Positions 16,623 to 26,052 of a DNA stretch of 64,000 bases are shown here, one piece after another. The first letter of the stretch is position 1. Each line of letters begins with the position of its first letter. The notes beneath the pieces were generated by a model, which saw only the letters and a list, made by a program, of their open reading frames with translations, ran no database searches and was not told the origin of the DNA. Both the position numbers and the translations under genes were made by a program. Where the stretch lies: NCBI RefSeq assembly GCF_014837245.1, contig NZ_JACYFU010000004.1, forward strand, positions 186,001-250,000. The letters run 5' to 3'. The DNA comes from Devosia oryzisoli. GTDB lineage: Bacteria > Pseudomonadota > Alphaproteobacteria > Rhizobiales > Devosiaceae.

Positions 16623-16647
16623 CTTGGAGGGCACTTTTCCCTATAGA
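16619..16647 (+). promoter_or_regulatory. Sigma-70 promoter of rpmH-rnpA-yidC
   Basis: TTGACT (16619-16624) and TATAGA (16642-16647) are separated by exactly 17 bases. The start of transcription would be about 16654, giving a 5' leader of roughly 95 bases before rpmH. This is the best-matched promoter in the window. Confidence 0.75.
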
Positions 16648-16747
16648 CCCCACCAACCGACGCTGGTGCGGACCACCCGCCAGCTTAGCCATTCTTCTGC
16701 GAAAGCAGCAGCCAACAGAGGAACCGCGCGCCGCGCGGTTTAATGCC

Positions 16748-16882
16748 ATGAAGCGTACCTATCAGCCGTCCAAGCTCGTGCGTGCCCGTCGCCACGGTTT
16801 CCGTGCCCGTATGGCCACCAAGGACGGTCGCGCGATTCTCAATCGCCGCCGCGCCCTTGGCCGCAAGAAGCTGTCGGCCTAA
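16748..16882 (+). CDS. rpmH: 50S ribosomal protein bL34
   Basis: A 44-residue, very basic protein: [20 protein letters not shown] then [20 protein letters not shown], the full-length bL34 sequence pattern. It binds 23S rRNA in the large ribosomal subunit. It is followed 14 bases later by rnpA, the conserved order in bacteria. The 44-residue size matches the family. Confidence 0.98.
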   Translation: MKRTYQPSKLVRARRHGFRARMATKDGRAILNRRRALGRKKLSA

Positions 16883-16896
16883 GGACCTTTGGCCGC

Positions 16897-17301
16897 ATGA
16901 CGGCCAGGGAGCATGGCAACAAGGGTGTGCGCCGTCTCAAGCGGCGCGCTCAGTTTTTGAGAGCCGCCCGGGGCAATCGCGCCGGGCGCTCTGCGTTTGG
17001 GTTGCAGGTCGTGCCGGCGGACGAGCCGGCACCGGGCGTCGGCTTCACGGTGACCAAGAAGATCGGCAATTCCCCCGAGCGCAACCGTATCAAGCGGCGC
17101 CTGCGGGCCGCTGCGGCAGCATGTGCGGATGACTTTCACGCCGGGCATGACTATGTCCTTCTGGCGCGGCGTGAGGCGCTGACCATGCCTTACGTCAAGC
17201 TCGTCGCCGACCTTGGCGGCCTCATCGAGCGTGTGCACAGGGATGGCACCGGCTCCAGACCCAATCGACCCGGCCTCGGCCCACGGAATGCCCGACCATG
17301 A
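16897..17301 (+). CDS. rnpA: Ribonuclease P protein component
   Basis: A 134-residue basic protein that assists the RNase P RNA in maturing tRNA 5' ends. The signature is VGFTVTKKIGNSPERNRIKR (about 48-67), preceded by RLKRRAQFLRAARG. The C-terminal 20 or so residues ([16 protein letters not shown]) extend past the domain. Its TGA overlaps the yidC ATG by four bases (ATGA). Confidence 0.95.
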   Translation: MTAREHGNKGVRRLKRRAQFLRAARGNRAGRSAFGLQVVPADEPAPGVGFTVTKKIGNSPERNRIKRRLRAAAAACADDFHAGHDYVLLARREALTMPYVKLVADLGGLIERVHRDGTGSRPNRPGLGPRNARP

Positions 17302-19139
17302 AATCTGACAATCGCAATGTGATCATCGCCGTTGTGCTCAGCATGCTGGTGCTGTTCGGCTGGCAGTTCTTTGTTGCCGGTCCGCAGTTGCAGCGCGCGC
17401 AGCAGCAGGCCGAGATCGCGGCGCAACAGCAGGCCGAGCAGGACGCCAATCTCGCGACCCCGACCACGCCTGCGACAACGCCTGGGGCCGCTGCAACGCC
17501 TCCCGGCGCGCCCGGCCCGCAGACCTTCGAATCGCGCGACCAGGCCCTGGCGGCAACGCAGCGTGTCGCCATCAACACTGATGACCTCGAGGGCTCGATC
17601 AACCTCACCGGCGCGCGCATCGACGATCTGCGGCTCAAGCAGTATCGCGAGACCGTCGACCCATCCTCGCCGATCATCACCCTGCTCTCGCCGGCCGGCG
17701 CCCCCGATGCCTATTACGCAGAGGAGGGCTGGGTCCCCGTCGCCGGCAGTTCGATTGCCGTGCCCAACGCGCAGAGCCAGTGGACCGTCATCAGCGACAA
17801 CGCCACGCTCAGCGTCGGCAACCCGGTCACCCTGAGCTGGGACAATGGCGCGGGCCTCGTCTTCAACCGCACCGTCTCGGTGGATGAGCACTACCTGTTC
17901 ACCGTCAAGCAGATGATCCAGAACAACACCGGCGGCGACGTCGCGCTTTACCCCTATTCCCGCGTTGTCCGCCACGGTACGCCGCATGTGCAGAACTTCT
18001 TCATCCAGCATGAAGGCCCGCACGGCGTCCTGGGCTCGAACAACCTGATCTCCAAGAAGTACAGCGACCTCCAGAAGGAGCAGCAGCTGACCTTCGAGAA
18101 TACCAGCGGCTGGCTCGGCTTTTCGGACAAGTACTGGGCGACGGCCGTCATGCCGCCGGCCGGCACGGGGATCAACGCCCGCTACAGCTGGAGCAACAAT
18201 TCCGGCTACGACGAGTACCAGACGAGCTATGTGGAAACCGCGCCGGTGACCATTGCCGCTGGTGGCACGGCAGAACGCGAAAGCTACCTCTTTGCCGGTG
18301 CCAAGGAAGAGAACGTCATCGCCGCCTATGAGCAGCAATACGGCTTTGATCGGCTCGAACTGCTGATCGACTGGGGCTGGTTCCAGTTCCTGACCAAGCC
18401 CATGTATTACCTGCTGACCTTCCTCTACAGCATTCTGGGCAATTTCGGCCTCGCCGTGATGGCGGTGACCATCATTGTCAAGGCTATCTTCTTCCCGCTC
18501 GCCAGCCGCTCCTACGCCTCAATGGCCGCGATGCGCCGCGTGCAGCCGGAGATGAAGGCCATCCAGGAGCGCCTCAAGGACGACCGCGCCGCCCAGCAGC
18601 AGGCGATGATGGAGCTCTACAAGAAAGAGAAGATCAACCCGCTCTCGGGCTGCTGGCCGATCCTGATCCAGATCCCGGTTTTCTTCTCGCTCTACACCGT
18701 CATCTTCATCAGCCTCGACATGCGCCACGCGCCCTTCTTTGGCTGGATTCAGGATCTGGCGGCGCCCGATCCGACCAACATCTTCACCCTCTTCGGCCTA
18801 ATTCCCTGGGATCCGACTCTCGTGCCGATCATCGGCGGCTACCTGCACCTGGGCGTCTGGCCAGTCATCATGGGCATCACCATGTGGGTGCAGATGAAAC
18901 TCAACCCGCCGCCACCCGATCCGACCCAGGCGATGATCTTCAACTGGATGCCGATCATCTTCACCTTCATGCTGGGCACCTTCCCGGCGGGCCTCGTGAT
19001 CTACTGGGCCTGGAACAACACCCTCTCGGTCACTCAGCAATGGGTCATCATGAAGCGCCACGGCGCCGAGGTGAACCTGCTCGGCAACATCCTCGACACC
19101 TTCCGGCGCAAGCCCAAGGCCGCCGACGGCAAGAACTGA
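17298..19139 (+). CDS. yidC: Membrane protein insertase YidC
   Basis: A 613-residue inner-membrane insertase. It has an N-terminal membrane span ([18 protein letters not shown]), a large periplasmic beta-domain (about 90-350), and the conserved C-terminal hydrophobic core beginning [17 protein letters not shown]. It contains [20 protein letters not shown], and the conserved arginine of the groove lies in [14 protein letters not shown]. It ends with a short basic tail. It inserts proteins alone or with SecYEG. An Ala/Thr/Pro-rich linker (about 40-75) follows the first span. Confidence 0.97.
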   Translation: MKSDNRNVIIAVVLSMLVLFGWQFFVAGPQLQRAQQQAEIAAQQQAEQDANLATPTTPATTPGAAATPPGAPGPQTFESRDQALAATQRVAINTDDLEGSINLTGARIDDLRLKQYRETVDPSSPIITLLSPAGAPDAYYAEEGWVPVAGSSIAVPNAQSQWTVISDNATLSVGNPVTLSWDNGAGLVFNRTVSVDEHYLFTVKQMIQNNTGGDVALYPYSRVVRHGTPHVQNFFIQHEGPHGVLGSNNLISKKYSDLQKEQQLTFENTSGWLGFSDKYWATAVMPPAGTGINARYSWSNNSGYDEYQTSYVETAPVTIAAGGTAERESYLFAGAKEENVIAAYEQQYGFDRLELLIDWGWFQFLTKPMYYLLTFLYSILGNFGLAVMAVTIIVKAIFFPLASRSYASMAAMRRVQPEMKAIQERLKDDRAAQQQAMMELYKKEKINPLSGCWPILIQIPVFFSLYTVIFISLDMRHAPFFGWIQDLAAPDPTNIFTLFGLIPWDPTLVPIIGGYLHLGVWPVIMGITMWVQMKLNPPPPDPTQAMIFNWMPIIFTFMLGTFPAGLVIYWAWNNTLSVTQQWVIMKRHGAEVNLLGNILDTFRRKPKAADGKN

Positions 19140-19161
19140 TCTTTTACGACCACACGTCAAC

Positions 19162-19196
19162 GGGCCCGTCGCATCGCCGGCGGGCCCTCTTGTTAG
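19162..19196 (+). terminator. Weak hairpin between yidC and engB
   Basis: GGGCCCG (19162-19168) pairs with CGGGCCC (19181-19187), followed by TCTTGTTA. It lies 22 bases after the yidC stop and 10 bases before the engB start. A partial terminator is plausible. Confidence 0.4.
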
Positions 19197-19206
19197 GGGC
19201 CTTCGC

Positions 19207-19851
19207 ATGACCACGCCCGACTATTCTCCCGACACCGTCGAACGCGGGCGCCTGTTGTTCGCGCGCCCCATCGTCTTCGTCAAAGGCTGCGTGCGCCTGG
19301 CCGACCTGCCCCCGATGGACCGGGTGGAGATCGCCTTTGCCGGACGCTCCAATGTGGGCAAGTCGAGCCTCATCAACGCGCTATGCGGGACTTCCGGCCT
19401 CGCCCGGACCTCGAACACTCCGGGCCGGACGCAGGAGCTCAATATCTTCCAGAGCCAGAGTGAAAACCTGCGTATCGTCGACATGCCCGGCTATGGCTAC
19501 GCCAAGGCGCCCGAGCCCAAGGTGCGGGCGTGGACACAACTGATCCATCAGTACCTCACCGGCCGCGCCACGCTGCGCCGCGTCTATGTGCTGGTCGACA
19601 GCCGCCACGGCCCCAAGGACAACGACGTCTCGGTGATGAACGAGCTCGACCGCGCCGCCGTCAGCTACCAGATCGTGCTCACCAAGATCGATAAGCCCTC
19701 CGCCAAGGACCTCGAAAAGGCCGTCGCAGCGACCCGCTCGGCCATTGCCAAGCGTCCCGCCGCGCACCCCGACATCGTGCTCACCTCGAGCGAAAAGGGC
19801 GACGGTATCGGCCAGTTGCGCAGCGAGATTGCCCTGCTGCTTGAAAGCTAG
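19207..19851 (+). CDS. engB: Ribosome biogenesis GTP-binding protein YsxC/EngB
   Basis: A 214-residue GTPase. G1 is [15 protein letters not shown] (about 43-57), G2 lies around [13 protein letters not shown]3 is [12 protein letters not shown]4 is LTKIDKP and G5 is LTSSEKGDG. It is needed for large-subunit assembly. It sits just after yidC as in many alphaproteobacteria. The stop overlaps the end of the convergent amidotransferase gene by four bases. Confidence 0.95.
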   Translation: MTTPDYSPDTVERGRLLFARPIVFVKGCVRLADLPPMDRVEIAFAGRSNVGKSSLINALCGTSGLARTSNTPGRTQELNIFQSQSENLRIVDMPGYGYAKAPEPKVRAWTQLIHQYLTGRATLRRVYVLVDSRHGPKDNDVSVMNELDRAAVSYQIVLTKIDKPSAKDLEKAVAATRSAIAKRPAAHPDIVLTSSEKGDGIGQLRSEIALLLES

Positions 19852-20555
19852 GCCGTGTCCGCGAAAAACCGCACTATCGCCCGGCGCAGCGCCATGCTGT
19901 CGGACGGCGTCGCGAACGAGGCAATTGCCTCCTCGATCACCGTCTCCGGCGCATTGCCGCGCCGGAGATCGACGAGCGCCTTTGCGTAGGCGTCGTCGAA
20001 TTCCGGATGCGGCTGGAAGCTCAGCGCCTTGCCTGTCTTGTAGAGCAGGCCCGCATAGGGCGCGAACGCGGAGGCCAGCACGACCTCTGCTTCCGGCGGC
20101 GGCAGCACGACCTGATCTTGGTGCGAACAGGCCACCGCGATCGTGTCGGGAAGCTCGGCCAGAAAATGCGGACGCGCCTCGACCCGGTAAAGATGCCGGC
20201 CCAGCCCCCAGCCGCGCCCTGATTTCTCCACCGTGCCGCCAAGCGCATCGGCCATGATCTGGTGCCCGAAGCAGATGCCCAACATCGGCGTCTCTGCCTC
20301 GTATGCTGCGCGAATGAACGTTCGCAGAGGATCGAGCCAGGCGTGGTCCTCGTAAACGCCGGCGGGGGAACCCGTGATGACGAGACCCTCGAGTGCCGCT
20401 GCATCGGGAAGTGCTACGCTCCTGACGTCGATTTCGGAGAACGAGAAGTCACCGCCTCCCGAGGCGAACATGTGCCGGAACATCTGCGGGTAGTTGGCGA
20501 ACCGGGGCTGCAGGTGCTGCGGCACGTCGCCGGTCTGGAGGATGGTCAAATGCAT
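19848..20555 (-). CDS. Class I glutamine amidotransferase-like protein
   Basis: A 235-residue stand-alone glutaminase-type domain. The nucleophile motif [15 protein letters not shown] (about 93-107) and the histidine-glutamate pair in [14 protein letters not shown] complete the catalytic triad. [12 protein letters not shown] matches GMP synthase-like small homologues. No synthetase domain is present, so it may act on small gamma-glutamyl compounds. It is monocistronic and converges on engB. Exact reaction unknown. Confidence 0.88.
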   Translation of the reverse strand: MHLTILQTGDVPQHLQPRFANYPQMFRHMFASGGGDFSFSEIDVRSVALPDAAALEGLVITGSPAGVYEDHAWLDPLRTFIRAAYEAETPMLGICFGHQIMADALGGTVEKSGRGWGLGRHLYRVEARPHFLAELPDTIAVACSHQDQVVLPPPEAEVVLASAFAPYAGLLYKTGKALSFQPHPEFDDAYAKALVDLRRGNAPETVIEEAIASFATPSDSMALRRAIVRFFADTA

Positions 20556-20623
20556 GAAGGGCGGCTCGCTTGAATCCGCCCTTCAGATATCGCGGCCAAG
20601 GCCGCTGATCAACGCTGCAGCAA

Positions 20624-20773
20624 TCAGTCCTTCTTGGACGGCTGCCCATGTTTCGCGTCGCCCGGAGCTTGGCCGAAATGCGTACCGCCGACCTGTCCGC
20701 CTGGGCTCATCTTGTCGATCTGGCGTTCTTCGGCGCTTTTCTTGTCGCTATTGGTCTTTGGGTCCTGTGCCAT
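20624..20773 (-). CDS. Small hydrophilic protein of unknown function
   Basis: A 49-residue protein, MAQDPKTNSDKKSAEERQID then KMSPGGQVGGTHFGQAPGDA, ending in KKD. The ATG at 20773 follows AGGAGG at five bases. It is rich in Lys, Asp and Gly with no hydrophobic segment, suggesting an intrinsically disordered cytosolic protein. I do not recognise the family. It stands between the amidotransferase and msrB, on the same strand. Confidence 0.6.
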   Translation of the reverse strand: MAQDPKTNSDKKSAEERQIDKMSPGGQVGGTHFGQAPGDAKHGQPSKKD

Positions 20774-20835
20774 GTCGGCCTCCTTGGTTGTCAGGAGGCC
20801 AATGACCATGGAGCCGATCCGTTCCTGGCTTTCGC

Positions 20836-21336
20836 CTACGCGGTCTTGGGGGTGAATGTCAGCGAGACGCCGTTGATGCAGTAGCGCAGGCCGGTGGGCG
20901 GCGGGCCGTCCTCGAACACATGTCCCTGATGTCCGCCGCAGTTCGAGCAGTGGACCTCGGTTCGCGTCATGAACAGGGACGTATCGGTCTTGCTGCCGAT
21001 GGCGCCGGGGATGAAATCATAAAAGCTCGGCCAGCCCGTGCCGCTTTCGAACTTGGTCGCCGCATCGAACAGCTTCTGTCCGCACCCCGCGCAGTCGAAC
21101 GTGCCAGGCCGATGCTCGTCGAGCAGCGGCGAAGTGAATGCGCGCTCGGTTCCTTCATGGCGCAACACGTCATAACTTTGTGCGCTAAGCCTGGCCTTCC
21201 ATTCGGCGTCGCTCAGCGTGAATGGAAAGCTTTCGGTGGCCGCAGAGGCTTCACCAGCCGGCCGCCACAGCGAGACAGCGGAAATTCCTGCCAGGGCCGA
21301 TCCAGCAAGGAGGAAGTGACGACGCGAAATCTGCAT
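20836..21336 (-). CDS. msrB: Peptide-methionine (R)-S-oxide reductase, Tat-exported
   Basis: A 166-residue enzyme that repairs methionine-R-sulfoxide. The start MQISRRHFLLAGSALAG carries a twin-arginine signal, so the mature enzyme should be periplasmic. The zinc-binding pairs are CAGC and CSNC (followed by GGHQGH), substrate residues lie in SGTGWPSFY, and the catalytic cysteine is in RYCINGVSLTF. The usual sequence at that site is RYC(V/I)NS, so Gly replaces Ser here. The ATG at 21336 follows AGGAG. A longer in-frame opening lacks a ribosome site. Confidence 0.92.
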   Translation of the reverse strand: MQISRRHFLLAGSALAGISAVSLWRPAGEASAATESFPFTLSDAEWKARLSAQSYDVLRHEGTERAFTSPLLDEHRPGTFDCAGCGQKLFDAATKFESGTGWPSFYDFIPGAIGSKTDTSLFMTRTEVHCSNCGGHQGHVFEDGPPPTGLRYCINGVSLTFTPKTA

Positions 21337-21444
21337 GTTCGGTCTCCTGAAAGCCGGTGTCGCCCGAGCCGTGAGCATAGGCGACACCGCAGTTCCACCT
21401 GAGTATGGACCGGAGGGAGACGCCCCATAACTCAAGTCTTGGTG

Positions 21445-21480
21445 AGGCCCCGCTGGGCGGAGCGGGGCCTCTCTTTCCTG
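21445..21480 (-). terminator. Hairpin downstream of the fasciclin gene
   Basis: AGGCCCCGCT (21445-21454) and AGCGGGGCCT (21461-21470) form a perfect ten-pair stem with a six-base loop. It lies about 38 bases past the fasciclin gene stop on the minus strand. The T-rich side (CTCTTTCC) is on the plus strand, so on minus it may work as a Rho-aided stop or a 3' end stabiliser. Confidence 0.5.
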
Positions 21481-21507
21481 CGCTATTCGAGACAGCGCGG
21501 GAAAAGG

Positions 21508-22074
21508 TTACATCTTGGGGGTGAGAACCGCGTCGATGACGTGGATCACGCCATTGGACTGGATGACGTCGGCGATGGTGACGTTGGCAGTCGTGCCGTT
21601 TTCGTCGGTCACGGTCACCTTGCCATCCGCGGCCTTGAGCGTCAGCTTGCAGCCGCCGACGGTATCCACGACGTGCTCGCCGCCATCTGCCTCGACCATC
21701 GACACGATGTCGGTGGAGAGCGCCTTGGCCGGAATGACGTGGCAGGTCAGGATCTTGGTCAGCTGATCCTTGTTTTCGGGCATCAGCAGCGTGTCGACGG
21801 TGCCGGCCGGCAGGGCGTCAAAGGCGGCGTTGGTCGGCGCCAGGACCGTGAAGGGGCCCTCGCCCGAAAGCGTCTCCACAAGGCCGGCGGCCTTCACCGC
21901 GGCAACCAGGGTGGTGTGGTCGGCCGAGTTCACCGCGTTTTCGACGATGTTCTTGTCGGCATACATGGCAGCGCCGCCGACTTCCGGGTTCTCCTGGGCA
22001 TAGACGGCAGCACCGGAGAGAGAACCGAACGCAAGAACGGTGGCGACGGAGAGGGCGCGAAGCGAGAGAGTCAT
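21508..22074 (-). CDS. Fasciclin (FAS1) domain secreted protein
   Basis: A 188-residue exported protein with a signal peptide ending near AVYAQE. The single FAS1 domain contains FTVLAPTNAAFDALPAG (H1 block), KILTCHVIPAKAL and the final NGVIHVIDAVLTPKM (H2 block). FAS1 proteins mediate adhesion or bind matrix components. Two cysteines (TCHV and GGCKL) could form a disulfide. The ATG follows AGGAAGG. Monocistronic. Confidence 0.93.
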   Translation of the reverse strand: MTLSLRALSVATVLAFGSLSGAAVYAQENPEVGGAAMYADKNIVENAVNSADHTTLVAAVKAAGLVETLSGEGPFTVLAPTNAAFDALPAGTVDTLLMPENKDQLTKILTCHVIPAKALSTDIVSMVEADGGEHVVDTVGGCKLTLKAADGKVTVTDENGTTANVTIADVIQSNGVIHVIDAVLTPKM

Positions 22075-22196
22075 GACAAGTTCCTTCCTGTTGAAATCTT
22101 CATCCCGCTATCGGGGACGTAGGCAGATACGCAGGGCTGGATTTTTTAGTTTCGCCAGTTTCAGCGAAAACCGCAGGACACACTCCACTTTCATGA

Positions 22197-22220
22197 GATT
22201 TGAAATTTGTTTTTCAAATC
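22197..22220. repeat. Perfect A+T-rich inverted repeat upstream of the fasciclin gene
   Basis: GATTTGAA (22197-22204) and TTCAAATC (22213-22220) are exact inverted copies around ATTTGTTT. It stands in a markedly A+T-rich patch about 125 bases upstream of the fasciclin start. It could be an operator or part of the promoter of that gene. No matching regulator was recognised. Confidence 0.5.
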
Positions 22221-22230
22221 AATATGTTAC

Positions 22231-22266
22231 CAAAAATATCGACGCGAGAACCGAAGTTCCCGCGTC
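22231..22266 (-). terminator. Strong intrinsic terminator after tolB
   Basis: On the minus strand GACGCGGGAAC (22256-22266) pairs with GTTCTCGCGTC (22241-22251) around a TTCG tetraloop, giving 11 pairs with one G-T. GATATTTTTGG follows. It lies about 50 bases after the tolB stop and closes the ybgC-tolQRAB transcript. The stable UUCG loop makes this the clearest terminator in the window. Confidence 0.85.
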
Positions 22267-22318
22267 AAAAATTTTGGGCTGATCCAATGATTGCAGGTTT
22301 GCGTAAGGCCGCGCCGCT

Positions 22319-23629
22319 TTAGCCGCGCAAGGCCGACCAGGAGGGGTCGGAAGCATAGGTTTCCGTCGAAATGGTCAGCACGTTGCGGCCCCAGATGTCG
22401 ACGCTCATCAGTCGCGGTCCGTCATTGCCGCCCGGATCCTGGAAGAACATGATCACCCGGCCATTGGGCGCCCAGGTCGGCCCCTCTGCATGGAAGCTCG
22501 AATAGAGCAACCGCTCGCCCGAACCGTCCGGGTTCATGACCCCGATATGGAACTGCCCGCCCGACTGCCGCGTGAAGGCAACGAGATCCCCCTTGGGCGA
22601 CCAGACCGGGGTCGAATAGCTTCCCTGCCCGAAGCTGATGCGTTGGGCGTTCCCGCCGGATGCCCCCATCATGTAGATTTGCGGCGACCCGCCGCGGTCG
22701 CTTTCGAACAGGATCCGGCTGCCATCCGGAGAATAGGATGGCGCGGTATCGATGGCCGCGCCCGACGTCAGTTGCACCGGTTGGCCGCCGCCTGTTCCGA
22801 CGGCATAAAGATTGGTGGCGCCGGCCTGCTCCACCGAGAAGGCGACCGTGTTGCCATCGGGCGAAAAGCGTGGCGCGAAGGTCATGGAGCCCACATTGGC
22901 CAGACGCTGCTGCTGCCCTGTCGAGAGCTGCAACAGGTAAACCTGCGGATTGCCATCGGCAAAGTTCATGTAGGTGACGAGGTCGTTATTCGGCCCGAAG
23001 CGCGGCGTCAGCGCCATGTTGGAGCCATCCGTCAGGTACTGCACATTGGCGCCGTCCTGATCCATGATGGCCAGGCGGCGAGTGCGGTTGGCCTTCGGCC
23101 CGCTTTCCGCGACATAAATGACCCGGGTGTCGAAATAGCCCGTGCCGCCGGTCAGTTGTTCATAGATGGCGTCGGATACGATATGGGCGATGCGGCGCGC
23201 CGAATTGGGATCGGTGTTGTAGCTCTTGCCCACCACCTGCGCCGCCTGCTGCGTGTCCCACACGCGAACGGACGACGAGATTTGCCCGCCACGCTCCACG
23301 GCACCCATCACCAGGGCATCGACATTGGCGGTGCGCCAGATGTTGAAATCGGGCGTCGCATTGACGTCGCCCACCTGCACCGGCAGCGATGCCGGGTCGA
23401 GCGGCAGGAACAGGCCCGAGCGCTTGAGATTGTTGCGCACGATATCGGCAATCTCGCGCCCGAAGGTCGGATCGGACGATGCGAAATCGGGGATCGCGAT
23501 CGGCAGCGGCTGGAAGTTGGCGCCTTCCACCACGATGCGCAGCTGCGCCATCGCCCAGGGAGAAGTTGCCAGAAGCGCGCTCCCGGCCAGGCCGAGCTTG
23601 AGCGCCGAACGCCGCGAAAGAAGTGTCAT
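22319..23629 (-). CDS. tolB: Tol-Pal system beta-propeller protein TolB
   Basis: A 436-residue periplasmic protein with a signal peptide (MTLLSRRSALKLGLAGSALL..., cleavage near AMAQ). The N-terminal domain holds FQPLPIAIPDF. The six-bladed propeller shows repeated SPDG motifs (FSPDGNTVAFS, YSPDGSRILFES, WSPKGDLVAF). It links Pal to the inner-membrane complex. The ATG at 23629 follows GGAG; the longer opening adds an Arg/Lys-rich stretch without a ribosome site. Pal itself is 33 kb away, which is unusual. Confidence 0.95.
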   Translation of the reverse strand: MTLLSRRSALKLGLAGSALLATSPWAMAQLRIVVEGANFQPLPIAIPDFASSDPTFGREIADIVRNNLKRSGLFLPLDPASLPVQVGDVNATPDFNIWRTANVDALVMGAVERGGQISSSVRVWDTQQAAQVVGKSYNTDPNSARRIAHIVSDAIYEQLTGGTGYFDTRVIYVAESGPKANRTRRLAIMDQDGANVQYLTDGSNMALTPRFGPNNDLVTYMNFADGNPQVYLLQLSTGQQQRLANVGSMTFAPRFSPDGNTVAFSVEQAGATNLYAVGTGGGQPVQLTSGAAIDTAPSYSPDGSRILFESDRGGSPQIYMMGASGGNAQRISFGQGSYSTPVWSPKGDLVAFTRQSGGQFHIGVMNPDGSGERLLYSSFHAEGPTWAPNGRVIMFFQDPGGNDGPRLMSVDIWGRNVLTISTETYASDPSWSALRG

Positions 23630-23693
23630 GGTCAATAGTCTCCGGTCTCGCCGTTTTGGCCGCTTCTTGGCCACCAAACAGGCAAATTCAAGG

Positions 23694-24887
23694 TCAGGGT
23701 CTCAGTTCCACTTCGATCTGCCGCCACTGATCGTAGCTGTCGGCAGATAACATCGTGTAGGGGCCGCACTGGACAACGGCCCGTTGTGCCGCGCGGGCAA
23801 TGGCGCCGCCGGCCGGCGACGGGTCGGCCGCCACGATCTGCGGGGTGCCGCTCACCGTGCCGTCCGGATTCATGCTCATCGACAGCGTCACCGTCATGCC
23901 GCTGTTGTAGTCGCTCGGCAGCAGGTTCCAGCACGTCTTGATCTTGGCAACCAGGCCATCGATCGCGTTCTGGCTGAGCCGCGCTGACGTGCCGGTCGTG
24001 TCGCCCAGCGTCGGTGAGCCGCCCTGCCCCGTGGTCCCTCCGGTGCTCGGCGCGTTGTTGATGATCGAGGAGATCTCGTCGGCCAGATCGGTGTCGAGTT
24101 GCGTCGTCGCCTGCTGCTGGCGCTGCTGCTCCTGCTTCTTGGCGTCGGCGGCGCGCTGACGCTCCTCCTCCTGGCGCTTGCGTTCCTCTTCTTCGCGCTT
24201 TTTGCGCTCGGCTTCGGCCGTCGCATATTGTTCGCGCAATTGATTGAGATTGCTCGGGCGCGCAGCCGGCGTGGGCGCTGCCACCTGTGGCATTTCGGGC
24301 TCCGGTTCCGGCGTCGGCTCTGGCTCGGGCACGGGTTCAGGCTCCGGCGCGGGTTCAGGCTCCGGCTCGGGCTCAGGAGTCGGCTCGGGTGCCGGCGCAG
24401 GCTCGGGCACAACCTCCGGGGTAGGTGCCGGCTCCGGGCGCGATTGCGGCGAAGGAGCTTCGACCGGCTCGGGCTCGGGTTCAGGCTCCGGCGCGGATTC
24501 AGGCTCCGGGGTCGGTTCTGGGGCCGGCTCGGGTTCGGGTTCCGGCGTCGGCTCGGGCGTCACTTCAGGGGCCGGAGCCTGCTCGGTCACGGGCGCCGGC
24601 GTTGGCGTATCGGCCGCCGTGGGCGTCGGCTGGTCCTCTTGCGTATTTCCGGTCGGCTGCGCCAGTTCGGCCGGCTGGTCATCCTCGACGATGGACGGCG
24701 TTTCCGTCTCCACGACCTGGCTGTCTAGCGTGCCGCGCCTGATGTTGGAATATTCCTCGACCGGCACCAGGTCCACCGCGATGGACTGCACCGTAGGCTG
24801 CAACGGTTCGGTCGAGCCGAGCTTGAGCAGGCCGAGCGCGATCAGCACCACGTGGGCAGTAACGGAAACGGCAAGCCCGGTGCGCAT
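23694..24887 (-). CDS. tolA: TolA-like cell envelope protein with Pro-Glu repeat linker
   Basis: A 397-residue protein with one N-terminal membrane span ([17 protein letters not shown]). A long Pro/Glu repeat follows (about 95-205, PEPEPEP units), then a charged Lys/Glu/Gln helix ([20 protein letters not shown]) and a TolA/TonB-like C-terminal domain with [17 protein letters not shown]. It spans the periplasm to connect TolQR with TolB and Pal. The extended PE-rich rod replaces the alanine-rich helix of enterobacterial TolA. Nine bases separate it from tolR. Confidence 0.9.
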   Translation of the reverse strand: MRTGLAVSVTAHVVLIALGLLKLGSTEPLQPTVQSIAVDLVPVEEYSNIRRGTLDSQVVETETPSIVEDDQPAELAQPTGNTQEDQPTPTAADTPTPAPVTEQAPAPEVTPEPTPEPEPEPAPEPTPEPESAPEPEPEPEPVEAPSPQSRPEPAPTPEVVPEPAPAPEPTPEPEPEPEPAPEPEPVPEPEPTPEPEPEMPQVAAPTPAARPSNLNQLREQYATAEAERKKREEEERKRQEEERQRAADAKKQEQQRQQQATTQLDTDLADEISSIINNAPSTGGTTGQGGSPTLGDTTGTSARLSQNAIDGLVAKIKTCWNLLPSDYNSGMTVTLSMSMNPDGTVSGTPQIVAADPSPAGGAIARAAQRAVVQCGPYTMLSADSYDQWRQIEVELRP

Positions 24888-24896
24888 GGCGCGGCC

Positions 24897-25340
24897 CTAT
24901 TGTTCGCGCTCGGTGACGAGCCCGATCTTGGTGAAACCGGCGGCAGAGAGCATGCCCATGACGCGCATCACGGTGCCATAATTGGCCGTCGTGTCGCCGC
25001 GCAGATAGATGCGGTCTTCCGTGCCATTGGTCGCCCGGGCCGTGACGGTTTCGACCAGCGCGGCCTCCGTCACCTGGTCCTCGTCCACGAATATTTGCCC
25101 GTCGGGCGTCACCCCCACCGTGATCGGCTGGGTCTGGCTGGGCATGTCGGCTGCGGCAGATTTGGGTAGGTCGACCGGGACACCGGCCGTCATCATCGGC
25201 GCGGCGACCATGAAGATGATGAGCAACACCAGCATCACGTCCACCATGGGCGTAATGTTGATTTCGCTCATCACGGCGCGGCTCTTGCGGCGCTTTCGCC
25301 GCCCGCCACCGCCTCCGCCCGATGCCACGCCCATCCCCAT
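24897..25340 (-). CDS. tolR: Tol-Pal biopolymer transport protein TolR (ExbD family)
   Basis: A 147-residue protein with a basic glycine-rich cytoplasmic start (GGGGGGRRKRRKSRAV), one membrane span containing ITPMVDVMLVLLIIFMVAAP, whose aspartate is the proton-path residue, and a periplasmic domain (FVDEDQVTEAALVE...). The ATG at 25340 is one base beyond the tolQ stop and follows GGAG. It works with TolQ to harvest the proton gradient. Confidence 0.95.
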   Translation of the reverse strand: MGMGVASGGGGGGRRKRRKSRAVMSEINITPMVDVMLVLLIIFMVAAPMMTAGVPVDLPKSAAADMPSQTQPITVGVTPDGQIFVDEDQVTEAALVETVTARATNGTEDRIYLRGDTTANYGTVMRVMGMLSAAGFTKIGLVTEREQ

Positions 25341-25341
25341 G

Positions 25342-26052
25342 TCAGCGGCTCCGCGCTTCGAGCTGGCGGCTGAGAATGGTAGAGAACTCGTCGGCAAAGC
25401 CTTCCAGCCGCCCGATCATCTTGGCGGAATCGGTGGAGAGCTTGTTGTAGGCGATAACCGCTGGAATGGCGGCTACAAGGCCGATGGCCGTGGCGAAGAG
25501 CGCCTCGGCGATCGGGCCGGCCACGACGGCGAGGTTGGTCGACGAGGAAGCTGCAATATTGGTGAAGGCGTTCATGATGCCCCACACCGTGCCGAAAAGG
25601 CCGATGAACGGCGCCGCCGACCCCACGGTGGCAAGAAAGCTCAGGCGCTTTTCGAGATAGTCGCTCTCGCGCGAGATGGCGACGTCGAGCACCTTTTCTA
25701 GGCGCTGCTGCATGCCCATGAAGCTGGCCGCATTCTGCTCGTGGCTTCGCTTCCATTCCTTCATGGCCGCAACGAAGACGGCGCCCAGGCCCCCCGTCGC
25801 CTGCTGCGACTGCTGCTGGTAAAGCTCCTCAAGCGACTGCCCGGACCAGAAGACGCGCTCGAACCGGTTCATCTCCGCCTGTGTGCGGCGGTAGGCGATG
25901 GTCTTGTCGATGATGATCGCCCAGCACCAGACCGAGGCGGCCATCAGCCCGAGCATCACCGCCTTGACGACGATGTCGGCGGCCCAGAACAAGCCCCAGA
26001 TGGACAGGTCGGCATGCGGAGCAGCAGCTCCCACAGCATCCATGGCTTCCAT
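25342..26052 (-). CDS. tolQ: Tol-Pal system protein TolQ (MotA/ExbB family)
   Basis: A 236-residue inner-membrane protein with three spans: DIVVKAVMLGLMAASVWCWA near the start, then FLATVGSAAPFIGLFGTVWG and ATAIGLVAAIPAVIAYN. These two blocks hold the conserved threonines and small residues facing TolR. The ATG at 26052 follows AAGGA at eight bases. It precedes tolR directly. Motor component of the envelope-constricting Tol machine. Confidence 0.95.
   Translation of the reverse strand: MEAMDAVGAAAPHADLSIWGLFWAADIVVKAVMLGLMAASVWCWAIIIDKTIAYRRTQAEMNRFERVFWSGQSLEELYQQQSQQATGGLGAVFVAAMKEWKRSHEQNAASFMGMQQRLEKVLDVAISRESDYLEKRLSFLATVGSAAPFIGLFGTVWGIMNAFTNIAASSSTNLAVVAGPIAEALFATAIGLVAAIPAVIAYNKLSTDSAKMIGRLEGFADEFSTILSRQLEARSR

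Noticed and set aside
24244..24981. A Gly-Ser repeat frame on plus opposite tolA
   Set aside because: It is the reverse complement of the Pro-Glu repeat of TolA; no start signal and no family.
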